Positions 1-17,809 of a stretch of 64,000 nt of DNA are shown piece by piece; position 1 is the first letter of the stretch, and every line of letters starts with the position of its first letter. The notes beneath the pieces were generated by a model. That model was not told where the DNA came from, searched no databases, and saw only the letters and a list, made by a program, of their open reading frames with translations. The position numbers and the translations under genes are program-made. Origin of the DNA: Silurus meridionalis (lineage: Eukaryota; Chordata; Actinopteri; Siluriformes; Siluridae); contig NC_060896.1 of the NCBI RefSeq assembly GCF_014805685.1, positions 13,100,889 through 13,164,888 of the forward strand, read 5' to 3'.

Positions 1-327
1 AGAGAGTGAATGAATGAAGGATGGAAGGAATGAAGACATTTGTTAAAGCAGCTGAAATAAGTAAAACAGTTAAGTAGATCATATCTTTTCAAAAATTAAA
101 TATTAAATGTAAATCATTTTTTTATCAATATACTAATTGGTTGCATTCATTTTATATTTATTTTAATTTGATATATTTTATTTTTATAAAATATTATAAA
201 ATATTATTTTGTATATTATTTAAACAGCCATTTTTTTATTGCTTTAAAAATTTAAACTGTTTATGTTCACAAATGTTGTAATAATAAACTGACTTTAAAA
301 CGAGGTACGAGCTACACCCCTAATATA

Positions 328-1400
328 TAGCTGGCTACAAAAGTAAGTACACCTTAACTGAACATGTCAAAGCTGTCTGTTTGTCAAAGCAATATTTTGT
401 GTGAGCACCATTGTTATCTAGCACTGCCTTAATCCTCATGGGCATGGAATTCACCACAGCTGCACTCCTCCATAATGACATCACGGAGCTGCTGGATGTT
501 TAGACACATGGCACTTCTCTGCTTTCCACTTGAGGATGCCACACAGGTGCTCAACAGGATTCAGGTCTCAATAGGATTCAGGTCTGGACACAAACTTGGC
601 CAATCCATTACCTTCACCTTCAGTTTCCTCAGCAAGGCAGCTGTCACTTTGGTGGTGTGTTCTGGTTGTTATTATGTTGGAAAACTGCATTTTATCCCAG
701 TTTCTGAAGGGAGGACATCAAGTTCTGCTTCAGAATGTCACATTACATGTTGGAATCCATGTTTCCCTCAATGAACCACAGCTCCTTAGTACCATCAGCA
801 CTTATGCAGCCCCAGACCATTATGCTATCACCACCATGCTCAACTGTAGGCAAGACACAATTGTCTTGGTACTCCTTATTAGGACATCGCCACACATGCT
901 GGACACCATCTGAGCCAAACAAGTTTATCTGAGTCTTATCAGACCACAGGACATGGTTGCAGCGATTCATGATCTTGGACAGGTTGTCTTCAGCAATATG
1001 TTTGAAGGCTTACTTGTGAGCCAGTTTCAGAAAAGGCTTCCTTCTGGGATGACTTGTTGCAGTGTGTGGCGTATCATCTGAGCACTGACAAGTGGACCTT
1101 CTGCTTTTGCAACCTCTAAAGCAATGCTGGCAGCACTCATTCGTCTGTTTTTTGAAGCCAGCTTCTGCACCTGACACACAGCACAGAACCCGTCTTGGAA
1201 AACCTCTGTATGGCACTGGCCACTGTACTGTAAATCAGTGTCAGGGAGTTACCAATCTTCTTATAGCCTCTGCCATCTTTGTGGAAAGGAATAATTCAAA
1301 TTTTCAAATTCTCAGAGAGTCTTTGCCATGAAGTGCCATGTTGAACATCCAGTGGTAAATATGAGAGAATTGTACTCGAAGCACCAAATTTAATATACAA
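328..1400 (-). mobile_element. Tc1-like transposon relic with decayed transposase
   Basis: The left end has a Tc1-type terminus (GGCTACAAAAGTAAGTACAC, ~333). On the minus strand, helix-turn-helix remnants read KDGRGYKKIGNSL, then YSTVASAIQRFSKTG, and the catalytic region reads NHVLWSDKTQINLFGSDGVQ and ILVWGC-like IMVWGCISADGT, the fish Tc1 transposase pattern. Stops and frameshifts break the frame and the right terminus is not found, so the copy is inactive. Confidence 0.85.
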
Positions 1401-1462
1401 ATGTGTATGGTCGTGTTAAGTAGACAAAAACATGAACATAATGAATAGGCTTTGCATGTATT

Positions 1463-2151
<689 letters not shown>

Positions 2152-2735
2152 AAACTATATCTTCCTCCATTTCATTTTCCAGCATGCTAGCTTTATAACA
2201 CAACAATACAATGAAAGCCTTTAAAAGTTTCTCAGCAAAACCTAATATTTCAAGTTCCCTCACATACACAAGAGCCTGAAGTATGGCACAAATCTTAAAT
2301 GTCAACGCCTCAGGAACAGGAGCAAACACTGCCAAATGGAGCACACATTCTATGTGCATTGCATATTTATGAGCAACTTTGCATATAATATTTTTTAAAT
2401 ATTTTTGGATGCACGTATAGCTCTAAGATTATAGCACATCACTAAATCAATCAAATAACTCAGACTTGAAAGATCCAACTGCAAGTTGTTATCCAACTAA
2501 ACAACTGCTAATATTTGTAGAAGAAGGTTGAATTAATTGTAAATTTATTATTTCTATGTGAATGTGCAGAAGTGTAACTATGAGTGCGTTTTATGCAGCT
2601 GGCACTCCCTTCGGCTGGCTGCAGTAGACTGAGCATGCAGCGGGGCTTAGGCTTGGACAGCATGACTATGGATTATCACTCAATCAGGCTCAACTGGGCC
2701 TTCAGCACTGAACACAGACACAAAGGTAGGGATAG

Positions 2736-2739
<4 letters not shown>

Positions 2740-2798
<59 letters not shown>
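2740..2798. repeat. (GA)n microsatellite
   Basis: Uninterrupted AG dinucleotides to about 2790, then imperfect AAAGAGAG. Confidence 0.95.
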
Positions 2799-2801
<3 letters not shown>

Positions 2802-4662
2802 GGGGAACAGAATAGAACACCCTGAGGACAGAAGCACAAATCGCAGAAATGCTCAACAGGCAGAAATGCTAAAACTTGACACTGCCAAATAATGCAGCAT
2901 GGATTTACCCAGTAAAAGCAAACCTAGTATTGGAGCATGAAAAAAATGCCATCTCTTGACATTTTGTGCTGACAAAGACACCAAATATTGTCCTAATGGA
3001 ATCATTAAGACAAGCATATGAAATGACCACACTGCCACTCCTAAGCCAACAGGGATGATTTATGATTGCCACAGTCATCAATTTCTGATTAGCTGAAAGT
3101 TGGGAAATATGCTTCAATCTTTGAAATGAATGGAAGCTGATGTGTGGATTTAACATTTCTTTTTCCATGTGATCCTAATGGATGTACATTTTTATAATCT
3201 TACATTTTAATTAAAATTCAATGAGTCATGCTTGCTTATGAGAGAGATTCTATGGGGGAAAATTGAGTCTTTCATTTAGATAAAAAGTAATCATGCTCAC
3301 TACAATGTTATCAGACCATGTAATAACAGGGCTAATTGGTGACTGCCATGTAGCATTAATAGATTGGATAATTTTCAGTAAATTCAGCAGAAAAAAACCT
3401 ATAGCAAAAAAAAAAAAACACTGGGCTCGCAGCTATTTAACACTAATCAGATTCTTACTAGTGCTAAGTAAATAAAGACAGCTTAACAGAGAAAATGATT
3501 GAGATGCCTTACTTCACAAAAACACATTGTGGAAGATTTTAAAAAAAAAAGAACGAAATTTGTGTGCAATGTCAGTGTTGATGAAACCCCCTAAAATCAG
3601 ATTTACTTACTTTTTTAATTGACCTCAGTTCATAATAAACATCTTATCTGAAATCTATGTTTCTAAAACTACAAATATACATAAACTAAAAAAAAAAAAA
3701 AAAGAAAAAGCAAGAAAGGAAAGGCATCCAAATCGTTTTAAAATCGAGGTCTCATAAGCTCAGGCATCATTAAGATGTGAAATCATCTTCAGTCTGGTGC
3801 ATGAGGCTTTATTAAACCTTCTTAGTCTAATTCTCCTGCAAATAGCAGCAGAATGTCCATCATTTCATTAATGATGTATTGCTAAGCAGTCAACACTCTC
3901 CCACTCTCCCATCCAGATGGTAGAAGGTAAAACTGGTGGGGCTTCATGTAAAATCTTCAACAGTGCATGAAAAATCTTAGTCTAAAAATATTAATAACAT
4001 TTTTATAGTTACAACTTATATTGTCTAATGACCAATACTATTGTACTTTGATTTTGGTAATATACATTATATCTAATAAATACTTGTAGCATTTGATTCA
4101 TGTTGTTAAATGGTAGATTTTACATAATAATTTTTTTATTCTACTTTAAAAACATGAAACTACACGGTACGCTGTACCAGCAAAAATAGTCTGTTTTTGA
4201 GTAAAACATAGCCATTAATGATATAGCAGGTACATTTACCCTGTTCACTCTCAGTAACCCCAGCATTAGTGCTGGCCAGAGCATGGCAGTGCTTCAGTAG
4301 TTCCTGATTAAGACTTTAAAGAAGTCTAGGAAAAAAGTGCATTGGTCTTGGCCATCTCATGAGTTATAGCATAACCTTACAATTTAGCAGCCCCACATGG
4401 GACAGATTCTCTGCTCCTAGAGAAAAAAAACTGCTCAACAATGGCACTTATGAGGAGATAAAACCTAACTTTTAATTTGAGCAGAAAACCAAAGATCAAC
4501 ACCTACGTAATGAAAACGGTTCTAATACAGGCTTGTGTCCCTGAGCGCTAAGTATCGGCACTGCTACAAAGCTCTTAATCCTGCGGTGAGAACAGCAGGA
4601 TTAACCACACAGCAGAACCAGCAGAAAGCTGGTGACTGCACACCTACCCTAAAACCCCTAAA

Positions 4663-4732
<70 letters not shown>
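4663..4732. repeat. (CA)n microsatellite
   Basis: About 35 CA units, uninterrupted. Confidence 0.95.
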
Positions 4733-4733
<1 letters not shown>

Positions 4734-7700
4734 TTAACACTACTAAAATACCCACAATTAAGCATGTATTAAAATCCAACTAACACTCATAATTATTAAT
4801 ACAATGCATTTACTAAAACTTAAAAGGAAATAATAAACTGCAGATATTAACAGCCAAATGAGTCATATATCAATTAAAATGAATAATGCTAAGGGTCACT
4901 TTTTAAAACTCATTTGCTAGTTAATCATGACTTTTATTAATAACGATCATTTACATTATTAGCAGGCTTATTTGTACATAACGAAGATTAAGCAAAATTA
5001 AGAAAATGAAAAACATTTCTGTATTTTTTTCTTTCTGAGCAGCCGCAATTTCAAACGTAACCGTAGCACAGAATACACATTATAAATACTGTACAAGTAA
5101 TATATTTGAGGTACCTTCCGTCAATGACTTTTATGAAACTTTACATACCCCTCCCTCTGGCCACTATCACCTACCCATACACAACCACTGTTTCTCCACA
5201 CAGGGATTAAAACGAAACTGTATGCCCTTCAGCTAAGTAGTCTTACAGTTGTAAACATGTTACAGTTCTACCTCTGTTGCCAGTTCTAGCATGTTCATAA
5301 GTGTATTCTATATGAGCAGAACTAAACAATACAACAATCTATTTATGGTTAAGCAGTGTTGCAGCCACTTTTAAGCATGTAACACTATCATATTTTCTTC
5401 ATATTTCTTCTTCTCTTACCACTTCTTTTTAATTTTCTTCTTTTCTTCATTTACACTTACTAATTCTGATTCCAGTGATAACAGATTCTTGCTATTCATT
5501 CTTTTATTCATCTCCAGGAATAGCTTTATCCTAGTCAGGGTTGTGCTAGAGTCTAGAGTAGAGTAGTAGAGTAGAGTCTAGATCTAGAGTATACAAAATG
5601 CCAGGAATACGGGAGTAAGGAATACAATCTGAATGGGAGCCAGTTTATTAAAGGGCATAATGCTAATACTAGAACAAAGCTGTTCTATATTACTTAATAT
5701 GTAGAATATTTTATATTAAAAAGCTCATGATTCCCAGTCCCAGCTCCATAAATAAATATACACCTACAGCTGCCATTATTTGTATTGTGAAAAATTGTAT
5801 TTTGCCATCTTTCTTCACAGCCGATAGTGCTTATTTGTAGTATCTGCTAGTATGTTGTTTTGGGAGCTATTGTGTTCTAATGAAATCATTATTGATTATT
5901 AACACCACCTTTTCAACGAAGATCCCAAAACGATGTTACAGCATTTTCCTTGCGTAGCTGCAGCTAGTCCCATGGCTGGTGCTTGGGTTGAGGCTTAAGG
6001 CTAAAGACAGAGCAGAGCCCTGTTTTCATCAATAAGCACAAAAAAAGTTCCTCAGTAGAAAAAGTTGAAATTGATACTGATCTTTTTCTTTCACAGACAC
6101 AGAGCTACAGTATCGATAAGACTCGGGTTGCACAAAGTATATTGGGTGCAAAGAATACATTTGGTGCACAGGATGTTTTTTCTATACTCCATATAAAAAA
6201 TTGAGGGCTTCCAAATCAAGCAACAAAGGGTGTCATGTCATCTGATCTCAGTGTATTGACAGTGGCACAACAACTGTTGGATTTCTATGTCTATTTCATC
6301 AAAATGAATACAATTCTCTTTGATAGAACACGAAGAAAATAGAAATCAATTGAAGAATTAATGTAACCGTAGACAACTGCATTGTGACTTTGCAATCAGC
6401 ACGCAGGCTGTCAGTGACTTATTTTTCTTTCTAGATGTTATTGAGCTGAAGCTCAGTTTAATGCCTGCTCCATCTTATGAAAGGCAAGTAATAAGCACTT
6501 CAACGCAGATCCTTGATTTTCCTCATTGTTCTAGAAATTCATTTGGAGAAGCTGGCAAATATTACATTTAGATGAGTCAAATGAGCTCACGAAGAAAGTG
6601 TAGATTCTATTTTCTTTGTGAAGTGATTATGACCCACCCGCTGTTGATGTGTAAAAAATGTTTAAACCCTTATTTGTTTAAAATACAAATACAAATAATT
6701 TGTACCAGTCCATTTGTTATGTTCATATTAGAAGGCAACCACATGAATACTTGTAAATGCCCTTTTGATTAGAAAGTGACACAGTTAAACTAATGCTAGA
6801 GATTGTGCAAATGCCTGCATGTATTTCTTGCTTTAGAAAGTTGCCAGATTAACACAGAAACCTGCAAAATGGAGTTTAGCAAAAGACCATAGTTTTTTAA
6901 CACAATCCAGCCCAAACCCTTTCTGTCCAAAACAATAATGGAAGATAATGCTGAGAGAATGCTAATGTCTGAAGAAGAAAATAGCATTTCTTTTTGCTGC
7001 TTATTTTTTTGCTGTCACATGTAACATAATGTGATAAAGTAAGAGTCATTTTAAAAATAATTATATATTTATATGATATATAAATGAGAAGATGGCAAGC
7101 TTCGAAAAAAAACATCTAATAGAATCATAGTGTACTGCAAATATACTGCTGAATAGCTATTGCAGTAATTATCACATGAATCACTGCAAATTTGGTTTAA
7201 TTTAGCAAAATGGCCTCCACCCTCATTATTCAGGAGTAGCACTTGATCCAGCACATCCTATTATATTTTTATATTGTGCACTGACAGTTAATTGTGAGCA
7301 CAATCTAATGAAACTACGAGATCCTAAATCAAAGTCATGAAATCCTAACGTGTGCACAGGATACAAGCTATTTAAATCATACTTTTAATAGGCTATTTCG
7401 AGTTGCCTAATTAATAAAAATATGCTTTTGTTTATTTATTAATTCGATGCACTCTCCTGTAAGAGAAATGTGCCCATGGTTTAAATGGATAAGCTGACCA
7501 GGTATTCATCTTCTACAAAGTTAAGATCATTCTTTACTTTACATTAATACATTTATTTATATTAAATATTCTAAATAAAATGCCATAGGTCAGAATCATG
7601 TGTAACTGTTTAGGATAAACTCTGCCCCAAATGCATAATTTCTGAAGCTTCAAGTCATATCAGAGATATAAAAACCTATGTATGTGCACAATGTCCGCTT

Positions 7701-8628
7701 TAAATCCTCACTATGCGTGCATAACATTTTTGTCTGATTACAGGTTTGTCGACGTGACTATGGTTTGACCCTTTATATCTGTACTGAAAATAATCCCTGG
7801 ATAAGCCCCAGCAAACACACTCAGCACTTCTGTCCATCCACTTGAGAATTTATAGATTTATAGATGCTTAAAGATCAGCAGAATGACAGACTCAGTCAAT
7901 AAATTTAATACAAGTTTCCAAACCTGCAGAAATAGTCACTAAATTTGAGGACTTGAGTTCTAGATTATTTTTTAATTCTGCTGCAGTATGCAATTATACT
8001 CACTAAAACTTAAACAGAATCTAGAATTCTGTTTTAAGCTGCTGCAATTCACTTCGTTCCAGAAAAGTCCATGTTATTTTACACATCAGTAAGCAGACAG
8101 AGCCCTACAACACAGCAGACAATAGGCCTTCCCAATGCCTGTGTACATCCATCAAGACATACAATATGCAGAGAATGTATGACACTGCAATCATCACAGG
8201 TTAGTCCAACAAAGGAGGGAAAGGAACAGCACTCCTGGGCGCATACTAAACAGATATCCATCATGATTAATAATGTTGAGTAGCCGTGAACGGATCAAAT
8301 CCTATTATTTGTTATGCTATGTGTGTTGATTCTTATCCCCTCCCTGGAGCTCAGTGAGATTGTCATTTACTTCATCACCTTGACACAGTGCTAGGTGAGG
8401 TCCTTTCACTAAGAGATTTGTCAAACAACTGCTGAACCATGTCCTCTAAGGTCTTGAATCACTGATAGGATCCACTCACTCATGATTAAAGTGAATTAGG
8501 TGAAAAACAACTCTGGTCTGTATGCGACAAAGCACCCGGCCAAACAAATTCACAGCAGGCCAAACACATTCATAATTGCAAAAAATAAAAATAAATAAAA
8601 ATAAATAAATAAAAACCATGGTTGTGAG

Positions 8629-8663
8629 GTTAGGGTTAGGGTTAGGGTTAGGGTTAGGGTTAG
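8629..8663 (+). repeat. short interstitial telomere-like (GGTTAG)n tract
   Basis: Five to six perfect copies of the vertebrate telomere hexamer (GTTAGG in register) between GTTGTGA and ATGCAAATG. It follows a short AAAT/AAATA-rich stretch at 8580-8615. Confidence 0.95.
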
Positions 8664-9140
8664 ATGCAAATGTGAAAACTCTTCCTAACATTCCAGTCAA
8701 CGTTTATTCTCCCCATGGCATTTTTTTAAGAACAAATAAGTGTGAATTTGATTTACACATTTAAATGGTAATAATCAGAGAATTACTCGCTTACAATAGG
8801 AATTAGAGCGATGTATTCGAAAAGAAAACCGCAAATCGTATTCTCAAACTGTGATATATTTACTCTGTAGTACTGTTGTAATCCTAATACTCTGAAGACT
8901 TTAAAACATGAGCAGGGACAATAATGCAAGGAACAAATTATGGCTGGAGAAGCAGAGTTGGACAAATGCGCTTGAGTAATGGATAAGACTCTGATGCATG
9001 CCTCCAGAGGGACAAAATGGGAAAGTTAAAGGCTTTAGAGGGCATCGCTCAAAAAGGCAGAAGAGATGAATACTTTTATCGTTGCCATAAGTGCAGGCAA
9101 GAATGAGAAAAGTGGGAGGTGTTGATTTAATGGGAAATTA

Positions 9141-11950
<2,810 letters not shown>

Positions 11951-13849
11951 GACTGCTCCTGAGAGGTAACAAAAGAGTGAAAAAAAACAAAAATAGAAAG
12001 AAAGAGTATTCATTCGTTTTTTTTATATTAACTGTTCTAATATAGTTAGTAGCAAATTTTCTGGAAAGACAACGAAAATGTTTGATCTATGTTTAGAATG
12101 TGTTTTCTTGTGGAATTGATTATATCACATTCGGTAACATAAAATCTATAAATATTTAAAATGGAACACAAATGAGTTTAAAATTATACATTCGCCAACA
12201 TTTTAATACCACACTTCTATACAAACAATGTAAAAAAAAATACTTTTTGGACCTTTAATTATATATATATATATATATATATAATCTTATGTAGAAGAAC
12301 AAAAGGTGTTTTATTTCCGAATACTGGGAGGTAATTTGCACACAAAAAGCCTAACTTCAATATTTTTGAAGCTTTTTCCACTCTGGTGGCCTAAAATCCC
12401 CTGTCAAAGGAGAACTTGTGTGGATATACATAAAAAGAGCATTCATTTAAGTTCTCACTATATTTTATTAGAGAGTTGATAGTTGAGGAGCTTGGGAATA
12501 TGATGGATAGGAGGAATGGCATTGACAGACATGATACATGCTTGCCTTTACCTCTATAAAATCGGCTTGACCTGGCAAACTACATACAGAATTTGCAGTG
12601 TGCTGTGGTGACAGTGGCATGCACTTATGACAGAACTAATGAGATCCCCTGGCATATGTGAGAGTTAGATATTAAAGGTCGTTTTGACAGTCTGAAGCGA
12701 AGGACTGTGAGTAAATCGATATCAGTTTATTGCAAACACAGCATGATGTTTTTGTGGTGTGAATTTTCAACATGGCCTATTATCTATATATAAACTCTCT
12801 TGGCATGTGTCTGTGAATGAGAGTCTTTATTTTGCTGCACATACAAGTATTTCTAGCTCTGTATTACATATGGTTAATTGTGGGCCATGTTTGTGCTTGG
12901 TAACATGGGCCATCACACATTGAGACAGGTATGAGCACCTTATTCAAGAGTGAAATTAAATCACTTGCCTTTACTTCCCAGGAGCACAAGTTCAATTAAT
13001 GAGGCAGGGGTTAGAGTTGTGCTACCTTCTGCTCTTTGATGACTCATTCATGCACACACCCTCAACTCTGTACTCAAAACTCACTAGGCTTTTTTTTTGC
13101 TCTGACTCAGCAGTGACTTGCTGCAACTCTATTACACCGAAATGCTAATGGGGCAATATGTTTTCCCAGGTGACTTTCATGGCCTTGGTCAGTTGAATGC
13201 ACACTGCTGGTAATCTTTAGGCAAAATAAGCTCCCAAATATTTTGTAAGCAGAAAGTAAGATTGTGCTAGCATGAAATGTCAAGTATAACCCTTGAATAC
13301 TGTCATAGCTGGCCAAACATTGCATGACCAATCATTTTCAGTTTGGTGAAGCCCATCTATTACAGATTGCAAGGTTTTTTTTGGGATGATCTGTTAGCCT
13401 TCAATCAAAACGTATTCGATGTTATCAGCTCAGCTCTAATCATCCAAACTCTAAATTAATTTGTGGCAATGTGACATATTCTGCTATTAAAGTAAAAAAT
13501 GTTAATTAGTGCATGGGCATCCAATTACTGAATTATACCTCTTGAAGAATAAAAAGATCTTAATAGAACCTGATTTTGAAGCATTAATTCAGGATACAGA
13601 AACAAGAAAAGGACTGGTGAGAGGCACCTTACACATACAGAGATACAACTCCTTAGCAGACTGTGAAGTGGACATGACAACAGATCTTTTACCAAATATA
13701 GAGAGGTAAACTATGCAGACTGTGCTAAGGTACTTAAAATATATGCACATAAAAATGCATGAAAATGCACGAAATATCTATTTGGCAATATCTTTTAAAA
13801 GGAGCCAAGCATTTACTTCTTGGCAAGCTACATAATGGATTGAAGGTTA

Positions 13850-13975
13850 AAAACAAATTGACACAGGCAAATAAATGCTTAAGTACAAGCCAAACCAATT
13901 TAATTCATTTTCCTTATATTTGTATTGTTCATTTTACATGGACATTGTCCCAAAGCAGCTTTATAGAGAAAAATA
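13850..13975 (+). repeat. dispersed teleost repeat fragment
   Basis: Contains TTTTACATGGACATTGTCCC followed by AAAGCAGCTTTATAGAGAAA, a phrase I recognise from a repeat scattered widely in cyprinid and catfish genomes. Class not determined. Confidence 0.45.
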
Positions 13976-15884
13976 GGTTAGACAATTTTCATTTGTTTGT
14001 TAGTGCCTATGAATGTACCCCTACATGGCGGTTGATGCTTATGCTTTATGTCATTTTTAAAATTTAATTTAAAAACTATGATTAATTAATTATTGATAGT
14101 ATTTATGTTCTTTATTGTCTACTCATATAGGCCACATAAAGCATTTGTTCTCCAGGGTTGCTATCAATACAGAGCTGTCCATCACACTATATACTGTTAA
14201 GAAAGCTACTTACCTAGTACCAGCGATTATATATACCTTTGTGCCTGGGGCTGGGGATAGCCTCTCACTGTATAGCCTCTCACTGTATAGCCACTACTTC
14301 AGACCAGATTACACTACTGAGGGAATGCACCTGGGAATGGACAGAAAGAGAGAGTGTGAAAAAAAGTTGCAGACGGGTAGAGGGAGCGACAGAGAGAGAT
14401 AAACAGCGAGTAAACAACATTTGATTGAGAAAGATGGGGCTCGGAATGCCCAAAGGGAATAATCGAGAGAACAAATAAATGTAAGAGGTACACTGAAGTA
14501 GAGTCTCTATGAGAGAAGCAGTGGGACTGAATGTAACAGCTGCTAAATCCCTCATATAAAATCTACACGGTGTCTCTTCATGAAGAAGATGATGTGCTGG
14601 GTTCACTCTTATCCTGAAGACACATTGGAGTGATAGACTACATTATCATAAGAGCCTGTAGTAATATCACTGCTCATCTTCCTATCAGGCACCTCAACAG
14701 GCTCCTCAGCAATAGAGCATGTGAACAACTTATTGATGTGTATTAATGACACAATTACAAATGCTGCTGTGGTGGGAAATATTCATCCAAGCAAAGGACC
14801 AGTGTTCCTCTGCTTTAATACGTGGCTGGATACGCATGTGTTCGATAGGTCAGCTTTTGGGGTCGTTCCCCCCTTTTCTCTCTTGCTCTCTTACTGGCAT
14901 GTTGATAAATATGTAGCTGCAAACAATCGGACACTGGCCGCTTGCTTTTACAGGAATACATAATTTAGCAGGATGCTCTTTCACATGCAGAGGAGCTCTG
15001 TTAAAGATGTAGGAATGCACAGATGATGGATTTATAGACAGCTCAAACCGGTATTGAAACTTCTGCTTTGGGGGACTTTATGTATAGTTATTACACACTC
15101 TATTGAATTATGAGACACCAGCATCAGCAAGAATGGGGTTTACTTAATTTGTTCCTCTATAAAAAGCTAGGACATCTTGCAATTCTGTGAATTAGCGGTT
15201 TAGGTCCTGCTTACATTGTGTTGTGTGTATATTTATCTAAAATGAATGGAAGTTCTGACTGGTGTTCTGGGATTTATGAACTCGGTGTACAGTAAGGTTG
15301 CATTAATAACTATGCTCACCTTCCTGTTTAATTTTCTGCTGCAATGAAAGATCAGTATCATTTCATCCAGTTTATAAATAAAATTAAAGTACAGATACCT
15401 TATATAACTCTTAAGAGGAGATATGTTATAAATTATTGTGCCATTTGGTTTACAGAAAGAGCTGCAGATATGAATTTAAACCTAGAGAGTAGGACCAAGC
15501 TGTATTTGATGACTACTGGTCATAAATGATACAGGGTGCTTTATAAAAGTTTATACGATGCTTCATGAAAGTGTGAAAAATATTCTGCCAGAGAGAAAGA
15601 CCATAATAACAATATGTACAAGCAAAAAGGTCATTTCAACAACATATATGGAAATTGGCTCAGTGCTTCCAAGCCCTGAATCTACACGCACTGCAAACCA
15701 CAGTGGATTCAGCACATGATTTTGTTTTGGTTGAGCGGTAGTAATAAAGTCATACTTTTTATACAGTGTTCTGTGCTGGATTCACTAACAATCAAAAACA
15801 GCTGTAATATTTGAATAAAACAAATACACATTCAGGCATATTTTAAGGCATACACTACATATTGAATCACCAACTTCAAGATGA

Positions 15885-16110
15885 GGGCTATTATGGATCT
15901 GGAGCCTGTCCACAAAATTGGACACATGGCAGGAATACACCCTGGATGGAATGGCGTTTTATTGCAGGTTACAGTTCTCACATATTCAAACACACATTTA
16001 CAACTATGGGAAATTGAGCATAGTTACTCCACCACCTGTCTTGTTTAGGGAGACGGAATACAACCCGGAATCAACAGGATTTTAGTTTGTGAGGCAACAA
16101 TGCTAATCAC
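15885..16110 (+). repeat. degraded teleost retroposon fragment
   Basis: Diverged copy of the common fish repeat reading GATCTGGAGCCTGTCC, then AATACACCCTGGATGGAATG, CACATTTACAACTATGGG and GAGGCAACAATGCTAATCAC. The last phrase is the tRNA-like end of this SINE/retroposon family. A related fragment is at 44175-44345. Confidence 0.6.
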
Positions 16111-17755
16111 CATTCCATTATTACATTTACAAAAAAATGGAAGAAAGTGGATTTAAGGTGTAGAGATTGTTAGAAAAATTACTGAAAAATAACTTCAGGT
16201 ATTTATTTTTTACATTCATAAACAACCTTTATCTATATAAAGCGTTCACGTTTTTAATGAAATGCCAAACTGCATTACTATCCCCTTTTCCATAAATTCT
16301 GACATATGAATGTTATCGATGAGGAATGGTAGAAAACAAGGATTTTAGCTTCTCCGGTGAAATGGAGCCATCCTTCAGTCTGTAAACACAGAATAATAAC
16401 CCAGCCTTCAGATCAATATCCAGCTGATTGTGCTGGAGACTTGGCTGTGTTTTCGTCTTCAGTCTGCCTGGCACCCACATTTTCCTCTGACTTAACTTCA
16501 CATATCACAGTGTGACAAAATACAAGGGGACCAATTAAAAAAGTAAAAAACATAAAAAAAGATATTTGGCTGCATACATTGTGTAGCCAAGGGGATACAC
16601 CAGTTTCAGAACACATATGAAAAATACACAACAATGTCCTGCACCTAAAATTCATGCAATAGTGAAGAGACTTGACTTAGTATTAACCCAAAAGACAGGT
16701 TTCTTTACTACTGCCTGCATTATAGGTGCAGGCCATTGTTGCATATGCCTCTATTCAGCAGTGGGACCAGACTGTGAAAAATTGTCCATGCCATCCTAAG
16801 GAATGAGTGGAACAGATCCTTTGGGGAAAAAAATAGCTTGAAGTTTTATGTTCTCTGGTCTGCCTAGAAGACATTAAGTATAATTCAAAACACGTGTCTT
16901 CGACGTGTGACTTATTAGAGCTGATTGCAATTAGCAACACAATTCTTTGAGCTCACAGCAGCTGCGGTCCACTCTGAGTGATCTTCTGTGTCTGCTGGCA
17001 GCCTTCAAAACAATACAACTTTCTTCTCGCCCCCAACCCTCCGAGCACCACCACCACCACCAACACCACCAACAAGCTATTTATAATATTCAAATTATTC
17101 TCATACAGAAAAAAATAATTTATGCCTCCAAATAATCCTCTATTTGCAAATTAATTGTATAATTTCAAAGGAAAATGACTCAAATGAACCGTTAAAATGG
17201 TTTTGTTAAATCTTTATAAAATAGAAGTCAAGCATTAACTGACCAGCTTACTGTTCAGTAAGGCCATATAAATATGTTACTATTTATTTCATTCACTAGT
17301 GGCTCATATTGTTATGAAAATATGATTTGAAATATGATCTGACATGGGAGAAAAATCCAAAATACAGCTATCCAAGTCAATTTTTTCAGAACATTTTATC
17401 ACCTGTAAACAAAGGTCTCATAAAATTAAATCTCATTTAGAATTACACTGAAAAACAAACCAGTCGAGCCTCTTGATTTAATATGTCTTGTTTCATTGCA
17501 CAATAAAGTAGGCTATTCATCATTGAATATCACTTATATAAAATGTAATAAACATTTAAACCTAATTTAAACCCATGCTACCTCCTCTGATAAAAAGGAG
17601 CATCATCCTTATCATGAGCAGAAGAGGCCATAGAGGTTACAGAAAACATCTGCCTACCATGCCGTGTATTACAAGCCAATACACTAGCATACTAATATAC
17701 TAGCCAGCATAAATACTTTTACATCTGTGCCAGCCAGAACTATGTAGACAAATAT

Positions 17756-17758
<3 letters not shown>

Positions 17759-17807
<49 letters not shown>
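17759..17807. repeat. (CA)n microsatellite
   Basis: About 24 CA units. Confidence 0.95.

Positions 17808-17809
<2 letters not shown>

Noticed and set aside
475..932. Plus-strand ORFs of 65-105 codons
   Set aside because: Shadows of the minus-strand Tc1 transposase relic.
8476..8700. Minus-strand ORF with NPNPNP repeats
   Set aside because: Translation of the telomere-like hexamer tract.
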